A stretch of 64,000 nt of DNA, from contig JAIUOC010000013.1 of assembly GCA_020161265.1 (NCBI GenBank), positions 1 to 64,000 on the forward strand, written 5' to 3'. This DNA is from Chloroflexota bacterium. GTDB lineage: Bacteria > Chloroflexota > Chloroflexia > Chloroflexales > Herpetosiphonaceae. The notes under the pieces were generated by a model. The model worked only from the letters and a program-made list of their open reading frames with translations. It did no database searches and had not been told where the DNA came from. The translations under genes and the position numbers were made by a program. Below, one piece after another: positions 1 to 8,192 of the stretch; the first letter of the stretch is position 1, and each line of letters begins with the position of its first letter.

Positions 1-106
1 CGTGTTCCTCAGCCGTGCGCCACTCATTCCGAAGAATGCGTTCGACTTGCATGCATTAGGCACGCCGCCAGCGTTCGTCCTGAGCCAGGATCAAACTCGC
101 CGACAA
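1..106 (-). rRNA. rrs: 16S rRNA, 5' end (partial)
   Basis: The reverse complement of 91-60 region reads gagtttgatcctggctcag, the universal 16S 5' conserved block (the 27F priming site), followed by acgaacgctggcggcgtgcc and the usual helix 6 region. The gene runs off the left edge of the window on the minus strand. Aligning the conserved GAGTTTGA to E. coli position 9 puts the mature 5' end near 106. Only the first hundred or so nucleotides are present. Confidence 0.97.
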
Positions 107-251
107 ATCGCCGAAGCGATTGCGTGTGCTACTAATTTATTGAGCGGTAGCACGGTCACTCATAATTGGTAGATCAACAAACCAATTGCATTGACGGTGA
201 CAAAGAAACAAATATTGTTATGATGCATGGAATGTGCTGCGGACGCAGCAC
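106..251 (-). promoter_or_regulatory. 16S leader hairpins
   Basis: Three perfect inverted repeats lie in the pre-16S leader. The first, 106-121, is AATCGC-TTCG-GCGATT on the transcribed strand, a UUCG-capped hairpin directly at the mature 5' end. The second pairs 126-132 with 147-153 (gtgctac/gtagcac). The third pairs 234-240 with 245-251 (gtgctgc/gcagcac). They probably belong to RNase processing or folding of the rRNA precursor; this role is inferred. Confidence 0.6.
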
Positions 252-379
252 CCATCAGTTGGAAAGGTGCAGTTTTGGCGATAAAAAATCCGCAGGTTTA
301 TTTTACTAACCAAACGGAAGTTTGTTGCCAGTTGTTTGATGTTTATCTCACATCGTTGCTATCAGTCGATAGCCCGTGA

Positions 380-408
380 AGTCTACCACATTCAATCGTT
401 CTTGTCAA
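380..408 (-). promoter_or_regulatory. rRNA promoter P1 (proximal)
   Basis: On the minus strand there is a consensus -35 TTGACA (403-408), a 17-nt spacer and a -10 TAGACT (380-385). Transcription would start near 373 and give a leader of about 265 nt before 16S. The -10 and downstream sequence (371-387) is repeated exactly at the distal promoter. Confidence 0.8.
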
Positions 409-483
409 ACCCTTGTTTGTGGTTGATTTCATTCGGTTTATCGCGTCGTGACCATCTTTAAGTCATTCGTTGACAGCCCGTGA

Positions 484-512
484 AGTCTACCGCAGATGGC
501 CTTGCTTGTCAA
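484..512 (-). promoter_or_regulatory. rRNA promoter P2 (distal)
   Basis: Second minus-strand promoter of identical design: TTGACA (507-512), 17-nt spacer, TAGACT (484-489). The 17-nt block agcccgtgaagtctacc occurs at 371-387 and again at 475-491, an offset of 104 bp, so the promoters look like a duplicated unit in tandem. Confidence 0.8.
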
Positions 513-517
513 ATTGG

Positions 518-545
518 TTGCAAAGGTAGGGTGATCGCCTATAAT
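518..545 (+). promoter_or_regulatory. promoter of glycan cluster
   Basis: TTGCAA (518-523), 16-nt spacer and a perfect TATAAT (540-545), 51 bp before the first gene of the cluster. It is divergent from, and almost touches, rRNA promoter P2. The 14-mer tcgcctataattgc at 535-548 recurs at 22604-22617 before hsdM. Confidence 0.65.
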
Positions 546-596
546 TGCTCAGCAAAATATGAGATTAAACACCTTTTAGTGATTGAGTGATAACGC

Positions 597-2633
597 ATGC
601 AATTGGTTGGTTCAACCCTTTTTCGAGATCGATCATCGATTTTTGCCGAACCATGGCGGGTTTGGCTCGCTACGGTTGGGGGCTTGGTGCTTTGGGCGGT
701 ATTGCTCTTAACCATTACTTATCAGTGGCAAGCTCAAGCCACGATTACGCTTGGCGATTATTATGATCCGCCCTTTCTCCAAGGCAATTTCTCACCTGGC
801 GAGGTCAGTCAGGGTAATAATCGTTCGTTTCGCTGGACAACCGGCGATGCCACCATTGCCGTTCCTTTAGCTGGTCGCGGCAGTTGGACAACGAAAATCG
901 ATTTGTTAACTCAACATCCTGATGCTAGTCCAGTCAAGGCAACCCTAAATTTCGCCCCGAATGTCGCTGTGGCGCTGCCAGACAGCAATGAGACACGAAT
1001 TATTCATGCCTTTATTCCAGCTGCCGCAACCAGTAATGGCAATCTGGCAATTGGGCTGAATTCAAATCTATATCAGGAGCAAACGGCAAGTGCCCGAACC
1101 TTGGGCGTAGCCTTATTCAATGTCGAGGTTGCTTCAACGACAGGCCGCCCTTGGTTACCACCATTGATTGCAGTGGTTTTGCTCAGCATTATTTTGCTTG
1201 GCATCGCCGCGAGCATTCTACTAACTGGAATCAATTGGCCTTGGGCTATTGGCCTTAGCGCGGCAATTGGCGTTGGTTTGGCGCTGCCAGTGATGCTGGC
1301 ACGTGTGCCGCATACTTTTTGGTTGCCAAATTTGGCGGTGCTGGCGGTTTTGAGCGTTGGCTTAGTTGCTGCGCTACGCAAAATTGTGCCGTGGTTGATG
1401 CATAAGGGTGGCATCGAATTAGAGCCACAAACCTTGACGATTTTGCTTGGCTTGTTTTTATTTGGCTTTTGGGTCAAAGCTGCGGGCCAAGTTTATCCAT
1501 ATATGATCGCGATCGATATTCATTGGCATATGGAGCGAGTACGCTGGATTTTGGATGGCCGTTTGGCTGAAATGTATAAGCCAGGTGCGTTCAACGAGTC
1601 GGTGATGCCCGAAAAGGAATTCGGCAAGGATCGGCCAATTATTCCGTATTCGCCGTTTTTCCATATTTTTGCCACCTCGTTTGCCTTGCTGCCCTTCCAA
1701 ATGGAAACAACTGCCAAGGTATTTAGCTCGATCATCGATTCAAGTTATATCTTTTTGATTTATTTCTTTGCCCGTTCGTTTGATTTCTCGCGGCGGGTCG
1801 GGTTGTTGGCAGCAGCGTTCTATAATGTTGTGCCATTAACCTATTTACTGCATTCATGGGGCAATGTGCCAACCACCTTTGGTATGTGGTGGACATTTAT
1901 GAGCATTGCTTTTGTGATTGGGGCTTGGGGCAAGCTTGATCAACGCAAGGTTTGGTGGAGTTTCGCCGCCTTGTTGACTGTGGCATTTTTGATGTACACG
2001 GTGATGGCGGTATTCTTGGGGTTGCTGCTGTGTATTTGGATGAGCTATATCGCCATCACCAAGCGTAGCGAACGTCACCAAGCCCGTTCAGTAATCACAG
2101 CAATGTTGGTCGGGGTGCTTGGTTCAACGATTGTTTATTATGGATTGTATATTCCAGGCATCATCGAAAAAACGATTCCCTACTTCACCACAACCTTTAC
2201 CGAAGGCCAAGAGGCGGTTGGCGCAATTCAATATCAGCCCACAGCCTACGATAATTTCCTCGCTTATCGCACCCGCTTATGGAACCATGGCTTGATGATT
2301 CCATTCCTGCTACTGCCATTCGCTTTGTGGGTAATCGCCCGCTTGCGCACGCGCCAGCCCGAAACTCGTTTGTGGATGGGATCAATTTGGATGTGTGCCA
2401 TGGTAACCGTTTCGTTACTATTCACCGTGATTGATCGCAATGTGCCGATGGTCGATAAGCATATTATTTTCTTGATTCCAGTGTGGGCGATTTTGATGGC
2501 AATGTTGATGGATATGGCGCTCAAACGCTGGCGTTGGAGTAGCATTCTATTTGGCTTGGCCTACCTTGGGCTATTTGCTATGTCGATTGAATTATGGACA
2601 CGGCGGATCGCAACGGTGACACAAATATGGTAG
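597..2633 (+). CDS. polytopic membrane protein, GT-C-like
   Basis: A 678-residue integral membrane protein. One hydrophobic segment at about residues 24-45 is followed by an extracytoplasmic stretch of about 140 residues, and then roughly a dozen hydrophobic segments from about 188 to the C-terminus. The architecture resembles GT-C-fold lipid-linked sugar transferases, and an 'AIDIHWHMERV' segment near residue 305 offers acidic and His residues in a putative loop. No diagnostic family motif was recognised, so the glycosyltransferase role comes mainly from its place at the head of a glycan cluster. Its last bases overlap the start of the next gene. The ATG at 597 has only a weak Shine-Dalgarno sequence. 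Confidence 0.6.
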   Translation: MQLVGSTLFRDRSSIFAEPWRVWLATVGGLVLWAVLLLTITYQWQAQATITLGDYYDPPFLQGNFSPGEVSQGNNRSFRWTTGDATIAVPLAGRGSWTTKIDLLTQHPDASPVKATLNFAPNVAVALPDSNETRIIHAFIPAAATSNGNLAIGLNSNLYQEQTASARTLGVALFNVEVASTTGRPWLPPLIAVVLLSIILLGIAASILLTGINWPWAIGLSAAIGVGLALPVMLARVPHTFWLPNLAVLAVLSVGLVAALRKIVPWLMHKGGIELEPQTLTILLGLFLFGFWVKAAGQVYPYMIAIDIHWHMERVRWILDGRLAEMYKPGAFNESVMPEKEFGKDRPIIPYSPFFHIFATSFALLPFQMETTAKVFSSIIDSSYIFLIYFFARSFDFSRRVGLLAAAFYNVVPLTYLLHSWGNVPTTFGMWWTFMSIAFVIGAWGKLDQRKVWWSFAALLTVAFLMYTVMAVFLGLLLCIWMSYIAITKRSERHQARSVITAMLVGVLGSTIVYYGLYIPGIIEKTIPYFTTTFTEGQEAVGAIQYQPTAYDNFLAYRTRLWNHGLMIPFLLLPFALWVIARLRTRQPETRLWMGSIWMCAMVTVSLLFTVIDRNVPMVDKHIIFLIPVWAILMAMLMDMALKRWRWSSILFGLAYLGLFAMSIELWTRRIATVTQIW

Positions 2634-3466
2634 TTGATTCAAATGAAATGGCATTGATCGAGCAGATCGATCGTTGGGTTGAGCCGATGAACTGGCGACC
2701 CGATTACGCCACTTGGCGCGAAAAACGGATTTGGCAAGAGCGTTATCAAGCCGAACGCTTAGCATTAATTGAGCGTTTTGGCGGCGAGCTGGCTAACACG
2801 CGCATTCTAGAAATTAGCTGTGGTATGGGCGGCACGCTGGTGGCCTTGGCTCAAGCTGGTGCTCAGCCAGTCGCGACTGAATTCAACCGTGATTATTGCC
2901 AGATTAGCAAGCATCGCGCAGCTCGTTATGATCTCAATGTGCCAATTTTGAATGCGGTTGGCGAGGCTGTGCCGTTTGCCGATAATAGCTTCGATTTGGC
3001 AATTTGCTGGGATATTGTTGAGCATGTGCAAGATCCAGCGGCGATGTTGGCCGAGTTGCGGCGGGTGATTCGGCCTGGTGGTCGGGTATTGCTCACAATT
3101 ATCAACCGCTGGGCATGGCGCGACCCGCATTACCATATTCGTGGGATCAATTGGTTACCGCGCAGTATGGCTGATCGCTTGGTTGCCACACGGCTCAAAA
3201 CCAAACAAGCGATGGGCTTGCAAGATCGCCAGCGTTTGAGCGACATGCATTATTACACGATGAATCAATTTCGTGATTTGGCCCAGCAGTATGGCTTCAA
3301 GGTTGCCGATATGGAAGCTTTGGACATTCAGCATGGCAGCAAACGCCGCGCCCAAGGCCTCAAAGGCAAACTGCGCGATTTGGCCTATCGGCTTGGTTTA
3401 GGCTTGCCTGCTTATTATTTGTACCGCGATTGGGTCAAGGGAACCTACGAATTGGTGCTGTGGTAA
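2627..3466 (+). CDS. class I SAM methyltransferase
   Basis: Methyltransferase of about 279 residues with Rossmann motif I 'ILEISCGMGGT', a post-I acidic residue in 'ATEFNRDY', motif II/III 'SFDLAICWDIVEHV' and 'RPGGRVLLTI'. This is the Methyltransf_11 pattern. The substrate is unknown; it probably methylates a sugar or lipid intermediate of the surrounding cluster. I take the ATG at 2627, which overlaps the stop of the previous gene (ATGGTAG); an ATG at 2594 would add 11 residues. Its stop overlaps the next ATG (TAATG), so translation is probably coupled. Confidence 0.8.
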   Translation: MVVDSNEMALIEQIDRWVEPMNWRPDYATWREKRIWQERYQAERLALIERFGGELANTRILEISCGMGGTLVALAQAGAQPVATEFNRDYCQISKHRAARYDLNVPILNAVGEAVPFADNSFDLAICWDIVEHVQDPAAMLAELRRVIRPGGRVLLTIINRWAWRDPHYHIRGINWLPRSMADRLVATRLKTKQAMGLQDRQRLSDMHYYTMNQFRDLAQQYGFKVADMEALDIQHGSKRRAQGLKGKLRDLAYRLGLGLPAYYLYRDWVKGTYELVLW

Positions 3467-4578
3467 TGCATATTATTCACTACAATCTGACGACCACTAG
3501 CAAAGTCGGCGGAGTTGAAAGTTTTGTTTGGGAATTGGCGCAGCAGCAAGTTCGGCTCGGCCATCGGGTTACGATTGTTGGTGGCCAAGGCCCAATTCAA
3601 CGGCCAAATCAGGGCTTACGAGTGCTAAAATTCCCATTTATTGATCGGGCACGTTTGGCTTGGGGGCCATTACGTCGCGCTTATGCTTGGCGCAAATTGG
3701 CCGAACGCCTGTCGTTGCTGCCACGGGCTTGGCCAATTTTGAAAACTGCCGATTTGGTGCATATTCACAAACCGTATGATTTGGTCGTGGCTCCGTTGCT
3801 CAAACGGCATGGCATTCCCACGGTTTATCACGGCCATGGCGAAGATTTTTTTCGCGGCGATGTCCAGCTCATGCAGTCAGCCGCCGCGCTGCTTTCGTGC
3901 TCTAGCTACAATGCCCAAACCTTGCAGCAACATTATGGGCGCACGGCGAGCGTGGTCTATAACGGCGTTGATATCGAGCATTTTCGACCTTTGGCAGTAG
4001 ATCCAGCATTACGCCAAGCAATTGCTGGCGATGCCCAATGGTTATTGATGCATCCTGGGCGCATGATGCCTTGGAAGGGTCAGCGTGATGCAATTAGTGC
4101 ATTGAGTTTGCTCGATCATACCTATCATTTGGCCTTTTTGGGCGATGGCGAAACCTGCCAAGCCTTGACTGATTATGCCAAAAGTTTGGGTTTAACTGAG
4201 CGCGTGCATTTTCTGGGCACAATTGCTCACAGCGAATTGCCGCGCTATTTGGCCTGCGCCGATTTGGTGCTTGGTACAAGTTACACATCTGAGACGTTTG
4301 GCATGGCCTTAGCTGAGGCTCAAGCTTGTGGCCGCCCCGTTATCGCCTCGTCGTGGCGCGGTTATGATGATGTGGTGCAAGCTGGCAGCACTGGCGAACG
4401 CTTTATCGCCCAAGATTCAGCCGATTTAGCTCGCGTTATTAGCCAACTTTGCAATGATTCAGCCTATCGTGAGCAACTAGCGCGTGCTGGTCGCCAGCGG
4501 GTACAGCAATTGTTTCCATGGTCGGCAGTCGCCGAGCGGGTTGAAGTGGTGTATCAGAACATAGAACATAGAGCATAG
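3466..4578 (+). CDS. GT4 glycosyltransferase
   Basis: GT-B glycosyltransferase of about 370 residues. The N-terminal domain starts 'MHIIHYNLTTTSKVGGVES' with the GG loop after beta-1. The C-terminal nucleotide-sugar domain holds 'HPGRMMPWKGQRDAI' and the EX7E-type segment 'SETFGMALAEAQACGRPVI'. It probably adds a hexose to a lipid-linked or surface glycan. The start at 3466 is set by TAATG overlap with the methyltransferase. Oddly, the last codons (tail NIEHRA, then stop) are written in a gaacatagaacatagagcat repeat array that continues into the spacer, so the native 3' end may have been replaced. Confidence 0.88.
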   Translation: MHIIHYNLTTTSKVGGVESFVWELAQQQVRLGHRVTIVGGQGPIQRPNQGLRVLKFPFIDRARLAWGPLRRAYAWRKLAERLSLLPRAWPILKTADLVHIHKPYDLVVAPLLKRHGIPTVYHGHGEDFFRGDVQLMQSAAALLSCSSYNAQTLQQHYGRTASVVYNGVDIEHFRPLAVDPALRQAIAGDAQWLLMHPGRMMPWKGQRDAISALSLLDHTYHLAFLGDGETCQALTDYAKSLGLTERVHFLGTIAHSELPRYLACADLVLGTSYTSETFGMALAEAQACGRPVIASSWRGYDDVVQAGSTGERFIAQDSADLARVISQLCNDSAYREQLARAGRQRVQQLFPWSAVAERVEVVYQNIEHRA

Positions 4579-4692
4579 AGCATATTATTTTAGGGTTAGG
4601 AATGGCTTTCTGGTCAACAGCAGCAAAATTCGTGCTCTTCGTAGTTTTGGATTTTGTTATCCCAATAACCGATCCCCAACAACCGATCCCTA
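4557..4692 (+). repeat. zeta/alpha repeat spacer, copy A
   Basis: The spacer begins, inside the preceding CDS, with tandem 7-8-mers of the form gaacata/gagcata (4557-4583, 'zeta' family). It ends with accgatccc-type units (4664-4692, 'alpha' family). In between lies a stretch with a short tcgtgctcttcgtag block ('gamma' family). The same zeta-then-alpha order is found at 6149-6295, so two similar spacers flank the DUF2079 gene as direct repeats. Confidence 0.8.
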
Positions 4693-4709
4693 GCTAATAC
4701 GGAACAACA

Positions 4710-6146
4710 ATGCAACGATTTTTTGCAACGATCGATACATATGCCAAGGCGCTGCTCACAACGATGATTGTGGGCTATATCGGGGTTTTCGCCACCTTGT
4801 CGTGCCTAAAATTGGCATGGTTTCGCCAAGGCTTCGATATGGCGGGCAACGAGCAAACGATTTGGAATACTTTGCATGGGCGGCCATTCCAAATTTCGGT
4901 GTTTGCCATGATGCGCTACGATTTTGATGATGGCCCTGTGTTATTGCAATTGCCATTAGCATTATTGTATGGCATATATCAATCGCCCTATACGCTGCTT
5001 GTGTTGCAAACAATCGCCTTGGGGATTGCAGCTTGGCCTTTATATTTGATCGTGCGTGATCTTTTACCAAAGCCATGGCATGCTTTGGTAATTGCTGCCA
5101 TTTATTTATTACATCCCACAACTCAGCATATCAATATGTACGAGTTTCAATTGCGCTCATTTATGATTCCATTTGCCTTGGCAGCGTTATTATATTTGCG
5201 CCGTGAACGTTTAGGATTGTATTGTTTATTTCTGTTTTTGATGATGTGCACCAAAACTGAGGCTGGTTTTACGTTAATTGCCTTTGGTTTATATGCAGCT
5301 TGGCAGCGCAAGCCTTGGAAATTTACTGCATTTCCTTTGGTGCTGGGGCCAGCCTGGGTTGCGATAGCTTTGGGCGTAATCGTGCCAGCCTTCAGCGAGG
5401 GTAATTTTATTGCTGATATTTACAGTTATGGCAGGCTTGGCAAAACTGTTGGCGATGTGATCACAACCATGCTCACCAACCCAGCCCTTGCTTTTAGCGT
5501 CATGACCGAACCACCCAAACTCAAATACTTGTGGCAATTGTTTGGGCTTGGTGGTTTTTTGGCCTTGCTCAGCCCAACCTTGCTGTTGGCTTTACCAGTT
5601 TTGGCGCTTAACCTCATCTCGCCCAATGCAGTCCAATTCAGCCTGAATTATCAATATGGCTCGTTAGTTTATCCATTTTTGCTTGTGGCCTCGGTCGAAG
5701 GTTTGCTGAATCTCACCCGCTGGACAGTGCGCAACCCGCAATCGCATGAACGGGCAGTACATGGCGCGGTGCTGGTTTTATTGCTGATTGGGATTATCGG
5801 GAATTTGACCTTGAATAATGTGGTGAAAACGGCGTTGAGCAACCGCGAAAACCCAACGCGGGTCGCTGATGCCCGATCAATTTTGGCTCAAGTGCCTGCT
5901 GATGCCGCCGTTGCCGCCAGCACCTTTCTGGCACCACACCTCGCCCAGCGCCAAGAAATCTACTTTTTCCCTGGCAACAAATCGTATCCCGCCGAATATA
6001 TTGAGCGAGCCGAGTATTTGGTGTTTGATCGGCGGCCACCAGGCAATAGCGCCGAAACTCGTGCTGCAATCGAGCGCTATTTGAACGACCCTGCGTGGGT
6101 GATTGTGGCCGAGGCTGGCGATTTTGCCTTATTGAAGCATCATTAA
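4710..6146 (+). CDS. DUF2079 family membrane protein
   Basis: A 478-residue polytopic membrane protein. The N-terminal segment 'FDMAGNEQTIWNTLHGRPF' matches the hallmark of DUF2079 (GFDLgnfdQaiWnt..G.PF), as does the later 'LLHPTTQHINMYEFQLRSF'. DUF2079 proteins have about ten membrane helices and are thought to be GT-C-like, though their biochemistry is uncharacterised. The C-terminal 130 residues after the last hydrophobic stretch form a soluble tail. The gene stands alone between two similar repeat-filled spacers (4557-4692 and 6149-6295), as if it were a cassette in the glycan cluster. Confidence 0.85.
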   Translation: MQRFFATIDTYAKALLTTMIVGYIGVFATLSCLKLAWFRQGFDMAGNEQTIWNTLHGRPFQISVFAMMRYDFDDGPVLLQLPLALLYGIYQSPYTLLVLQTIALGIAAWPLYLIVRDLLPKPWHALVIAAIYLLHPTTQHINMYEFQLRSFMIPFALAALLYLRRERLGLYCLFLFLMMCTKTEAGFTLIAFGLYAAWQRKPWKFTAFPLVLGPAWVAIALGVIVPAFSEGNFIADIYSYGRLGKTVGDVITTMLTNPALAFSVMTEPPKLKYLWQLFGLGGFLALLSPTLLLALPVLALNLISPNAVQFSLNYQYGSLVYPFLLVASVEGLLNLTRWTVRNPQSHERAVHGAVLVLLLIGIIGNLTLNNVVKTALSNRENPTRVADARSILAQVPADAAVAASTFLAPHLAQRQEIYFFPGNKSYPAEYIERAEYLVFDRRPPGNSAETRAAIERYLNDPAWVIVAEAGDFALLKHH

Positions 6147-6148
6147 GA

Positions 6149-6295
6149 ACATAGAACATAGAGCATAGAACATAAGAAAACCATGAATCGGGGAAAGCTA
6201 TGGACTGATGGCAGGTGGAAGTTGGTTGTTTGGGACAACTATTTGAGCCAGAACAACTAACCGATCCCTAACCCCTGAACCCCGATCCCTAAAAA
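6149..6295 (+). repeat. zeta/alpha repeat spacer, copy B
   Basis: gaacatagaacatagagcat units start 2 nt after the stop codon (6149-6178). Units of the type accgatccctaacccctga follow at 6259-6295. The roughly 80-nt middle is unlike that of copy A at 4557-4692, but order and orientation of the repeat families are the same. Confidence 0.8.
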
Positions 6296-6310
6296 ATTAA
6301 GGATAGATCG

Positions 6311-7534
6311 ATGAAAATATTGATTGTTGGGCTAGGCGGGGTAACCGCAACCTTCCGCAACTGGCCTGAGCGAATTGTGGCGCTCGGTTTGGCTCAACGC
6401 GGTCATTCCGTTCGCGCGATTGGAACCCACGATCCCAAACGACCTGCCTTAGCTGCCCGCCATGAAATCATCGAGGGCGTAACGGTACAACGAGTGCGTT
6501 CGGGTTACGCGCCAAATCGCGAGTTGCAACAAGCCTTGGAGCACGGCCCAAAGCCAGATTTGATTCATTTTATGCATCCGCGCAATGTGCTGGCCGCCCA
6601 AACCAGTGCCTGGGCCAAACAACACAAGATTCCCACGGTGTACACATGGCTGGGGCCGTATCACGATGCCTATTTGGTTGATGATCGTGAGCGCCCATTT
6701 GAAACAACCATCCACTATCAGCGGCCAATTTGGACCAAACAGCAATTTTGGCAACGCCTCAAATCAGCCCATTCGTGGCGCACAATGCGCGACCATCTAC
6801 GCAATTGGCGCTTGCATCGCCCGTTGTGGGAAGCCGATCAGCTGATTCCATGCTCACAATTCGAGGCCGATGAACTTAAACGTATGGGGTTGCAGCAAGA
6901 ATCAAGCGTGATTCCCTTATGGATTGATGATTCGGCGATTCAGACTACCCCGGTTGTTTTACCTGATTTGAAGGTAAGCCGCCCATGGATTTTATTTGTT
7001 GGGCAATTGACTCCGCGCAAGGGCTACGATTTGGCCTTGCGGGCCATGCCAGCAATGTTGCAGCAATATCCCAATGCCAATTTATTGATGGTATCGGGGA
7101 TTAACCACGCCGAACGGGCCGAAGTCGAGCGAATCGCCCAAGAACTGAATATTCAACAACAGATTCATTTTTTGGGGCGAGTTGATGATGCAACCTTGGT
7201 CAACCTTTTTCGGCATTGCGATGTGTATCTCACGCCAACCCGCTACGAGGGCTTTGGATTGACCTTGCTCGAAGCCATGGCAGCGGGTGCGCCCTTGGTT
7301 GCCAGTGATATTCCGGTAGTCAACGAAATTGTGCGCCATGGCGAAAATGGCTTACTAGCGACCTACAACAACCCCGAAGCCTTGGCCGCAGCCGCCAATT
7401 TGATTCTTGGGCAGCCGCGTTTAGCCGCCAAACTCCGCAGTGGTGGGCAGCAAACATGCGAGGTATGGTATAATCCGGCCCGATGGACGACCGCCTTAGA
7501 GCAGGTCTATACGCGAGTAATCAATGAGCACTAA
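6311..7534 (+). CDS. GT4 glycosyltransferase
   Basis: GT-B protein of 407 residues. It has an N-terminal 'MKILIVGLGGVTATFRNWP', a C-terminal 'WILFVGQLTPRKGYDLAL', and an EX7E-type segment in 'YEGFGLTLLEAMAAGAPLV' followed by 'VVNEIVRHGENGLL'. These are classic GT4 features (retaining transferase using NDP-sugar). ATG at 6311 follows aaggatagatcg, a plausible ribosome site. The stop overlaps the next methyltransferase by 11 nt, which suggests coupled translation. The acceptor is not deducible. Confidence 0.9.
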   Translation: MKILIVGLGGVTATFRNWPERIVALGLAQRGHSVRAIGTHDPKRPALAARHEIIEGVTVQRVRSGYAPNRELQQALEHGPKPDLIHFMHPRNVLAAQTSAWAKQHKIPTVYTWLGPYHDAYLVDDRERPFETTIHYQRPIWTKQQFWQRLKSAHSWRTMRDHLRNWRLHRPLWEADQLIPCSQFEADELKRMGLQQESSVIPLWIDDSAIQTTPVVLPDLKVSRPWILFVGQLTPRKGYDLALRAMPAMLQQYPNANLLMVSGINHAERAEVERIAQELNIQQQIHFLGRVDDATLVNLFRHCDVYLTPTRYEGFGLTLLEAMAAGAPLVASDIPVVNEIVRHGENGLLATYNNPEALAAAANLILGQPRLAAKLRSGGQQTCEVWYNPARWTTALEQVYTRVINEH

Positions 7535-8192
7535 GATCGACGAAACCAGCTATTTTGCGCCGCAGGTCAGCAAATCCGACCGCAAAATTGCTGTGCAATA
7601 CCGCCGGATGTTTGCGTTTGGTGGCTTGGCCAAGCACTTACCCCAAGGGCCAGTGCTCGATGTGGGTTGTGGCGCGGGGCCGGGGTTGCGCTATATTCGC
7701 AGCCGTGGCACAACCGCAATTGGCGTAGACCCTAGCATTTATGCTTTGCGCGAAGCAGCCAAATTGATTGATGTCGATCTGGTGCAGATGGATGCTGCGC
7801 CGCGTTTTCCATTTGCCGACCAAACCTTTGGCATGGTGCTCGCCAACGAGGTGATTGAACATGTACCCAATGGCGTGGAATTTCTGCTTGAATGCGCTCG
7901 GGTGCTACAACCTGGCGGAATGGTCTTTTTAACCACACCCAATCTTTGGGATATTCGACGGGTGCTGGCTCCCTTGGTTGGCAAAGTTTGGTCGGGCGAT
8001 ACCGACCCCACTCATATTAATTTATATACCCCTTGGCGCTTGCGAAACGATCTCAAAGCCGCCGGATTTAAACAACCACGGATCAAAACTGGCTTTAAAC
8101 CCATTCGCTGGTTGCCACCACATCGCAACCCGCTTGCTATTCCCTACCCGCCCTTGATCGGAAATGGGATGGTAGCCACTGGAGTACGTTAA
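7524..8192 (+). CDS. class I SAM methyltransferase
   Basis: A 222-residue methyltransferase with motif I 'VLDVGCGAGPGLRYI', acidic 'IGVDPSI' at the end of beta-2, 'FGMVLANEVIEHV' and 'LQPGGMVFLTTPN' (Methyltransf_11 pattern). It overlaps the upstream GT4 gene by 11 nt. Its TAA is followed at once by the GTG of the flippase gene. The tight packing suggests it modifies the same glycan or lipid-linked precursor, for example by O-methylation of a sugar; that is an inference. Confidence 0.85.
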   Translation: MSTKIDETSYFAPQVSKSDRKIAVQYRRMFAFGGLAKHLPQGPVLDVGCGAGPGLRYIRSRGTTAIGVDPSIYALREAAKLIDVDLVQMDAAPRFPFADQTFGMVLANEVIEHVPNGVEFLLECARVLQPGGMVFLTTPNLWDIRRVLAPLVGKVWSGDTDPTHINLYTPWRLRNDLKAAGFKQPRIKTGFKPIRWLPPHRNPLAIPYPPLIGNGMVATGVR

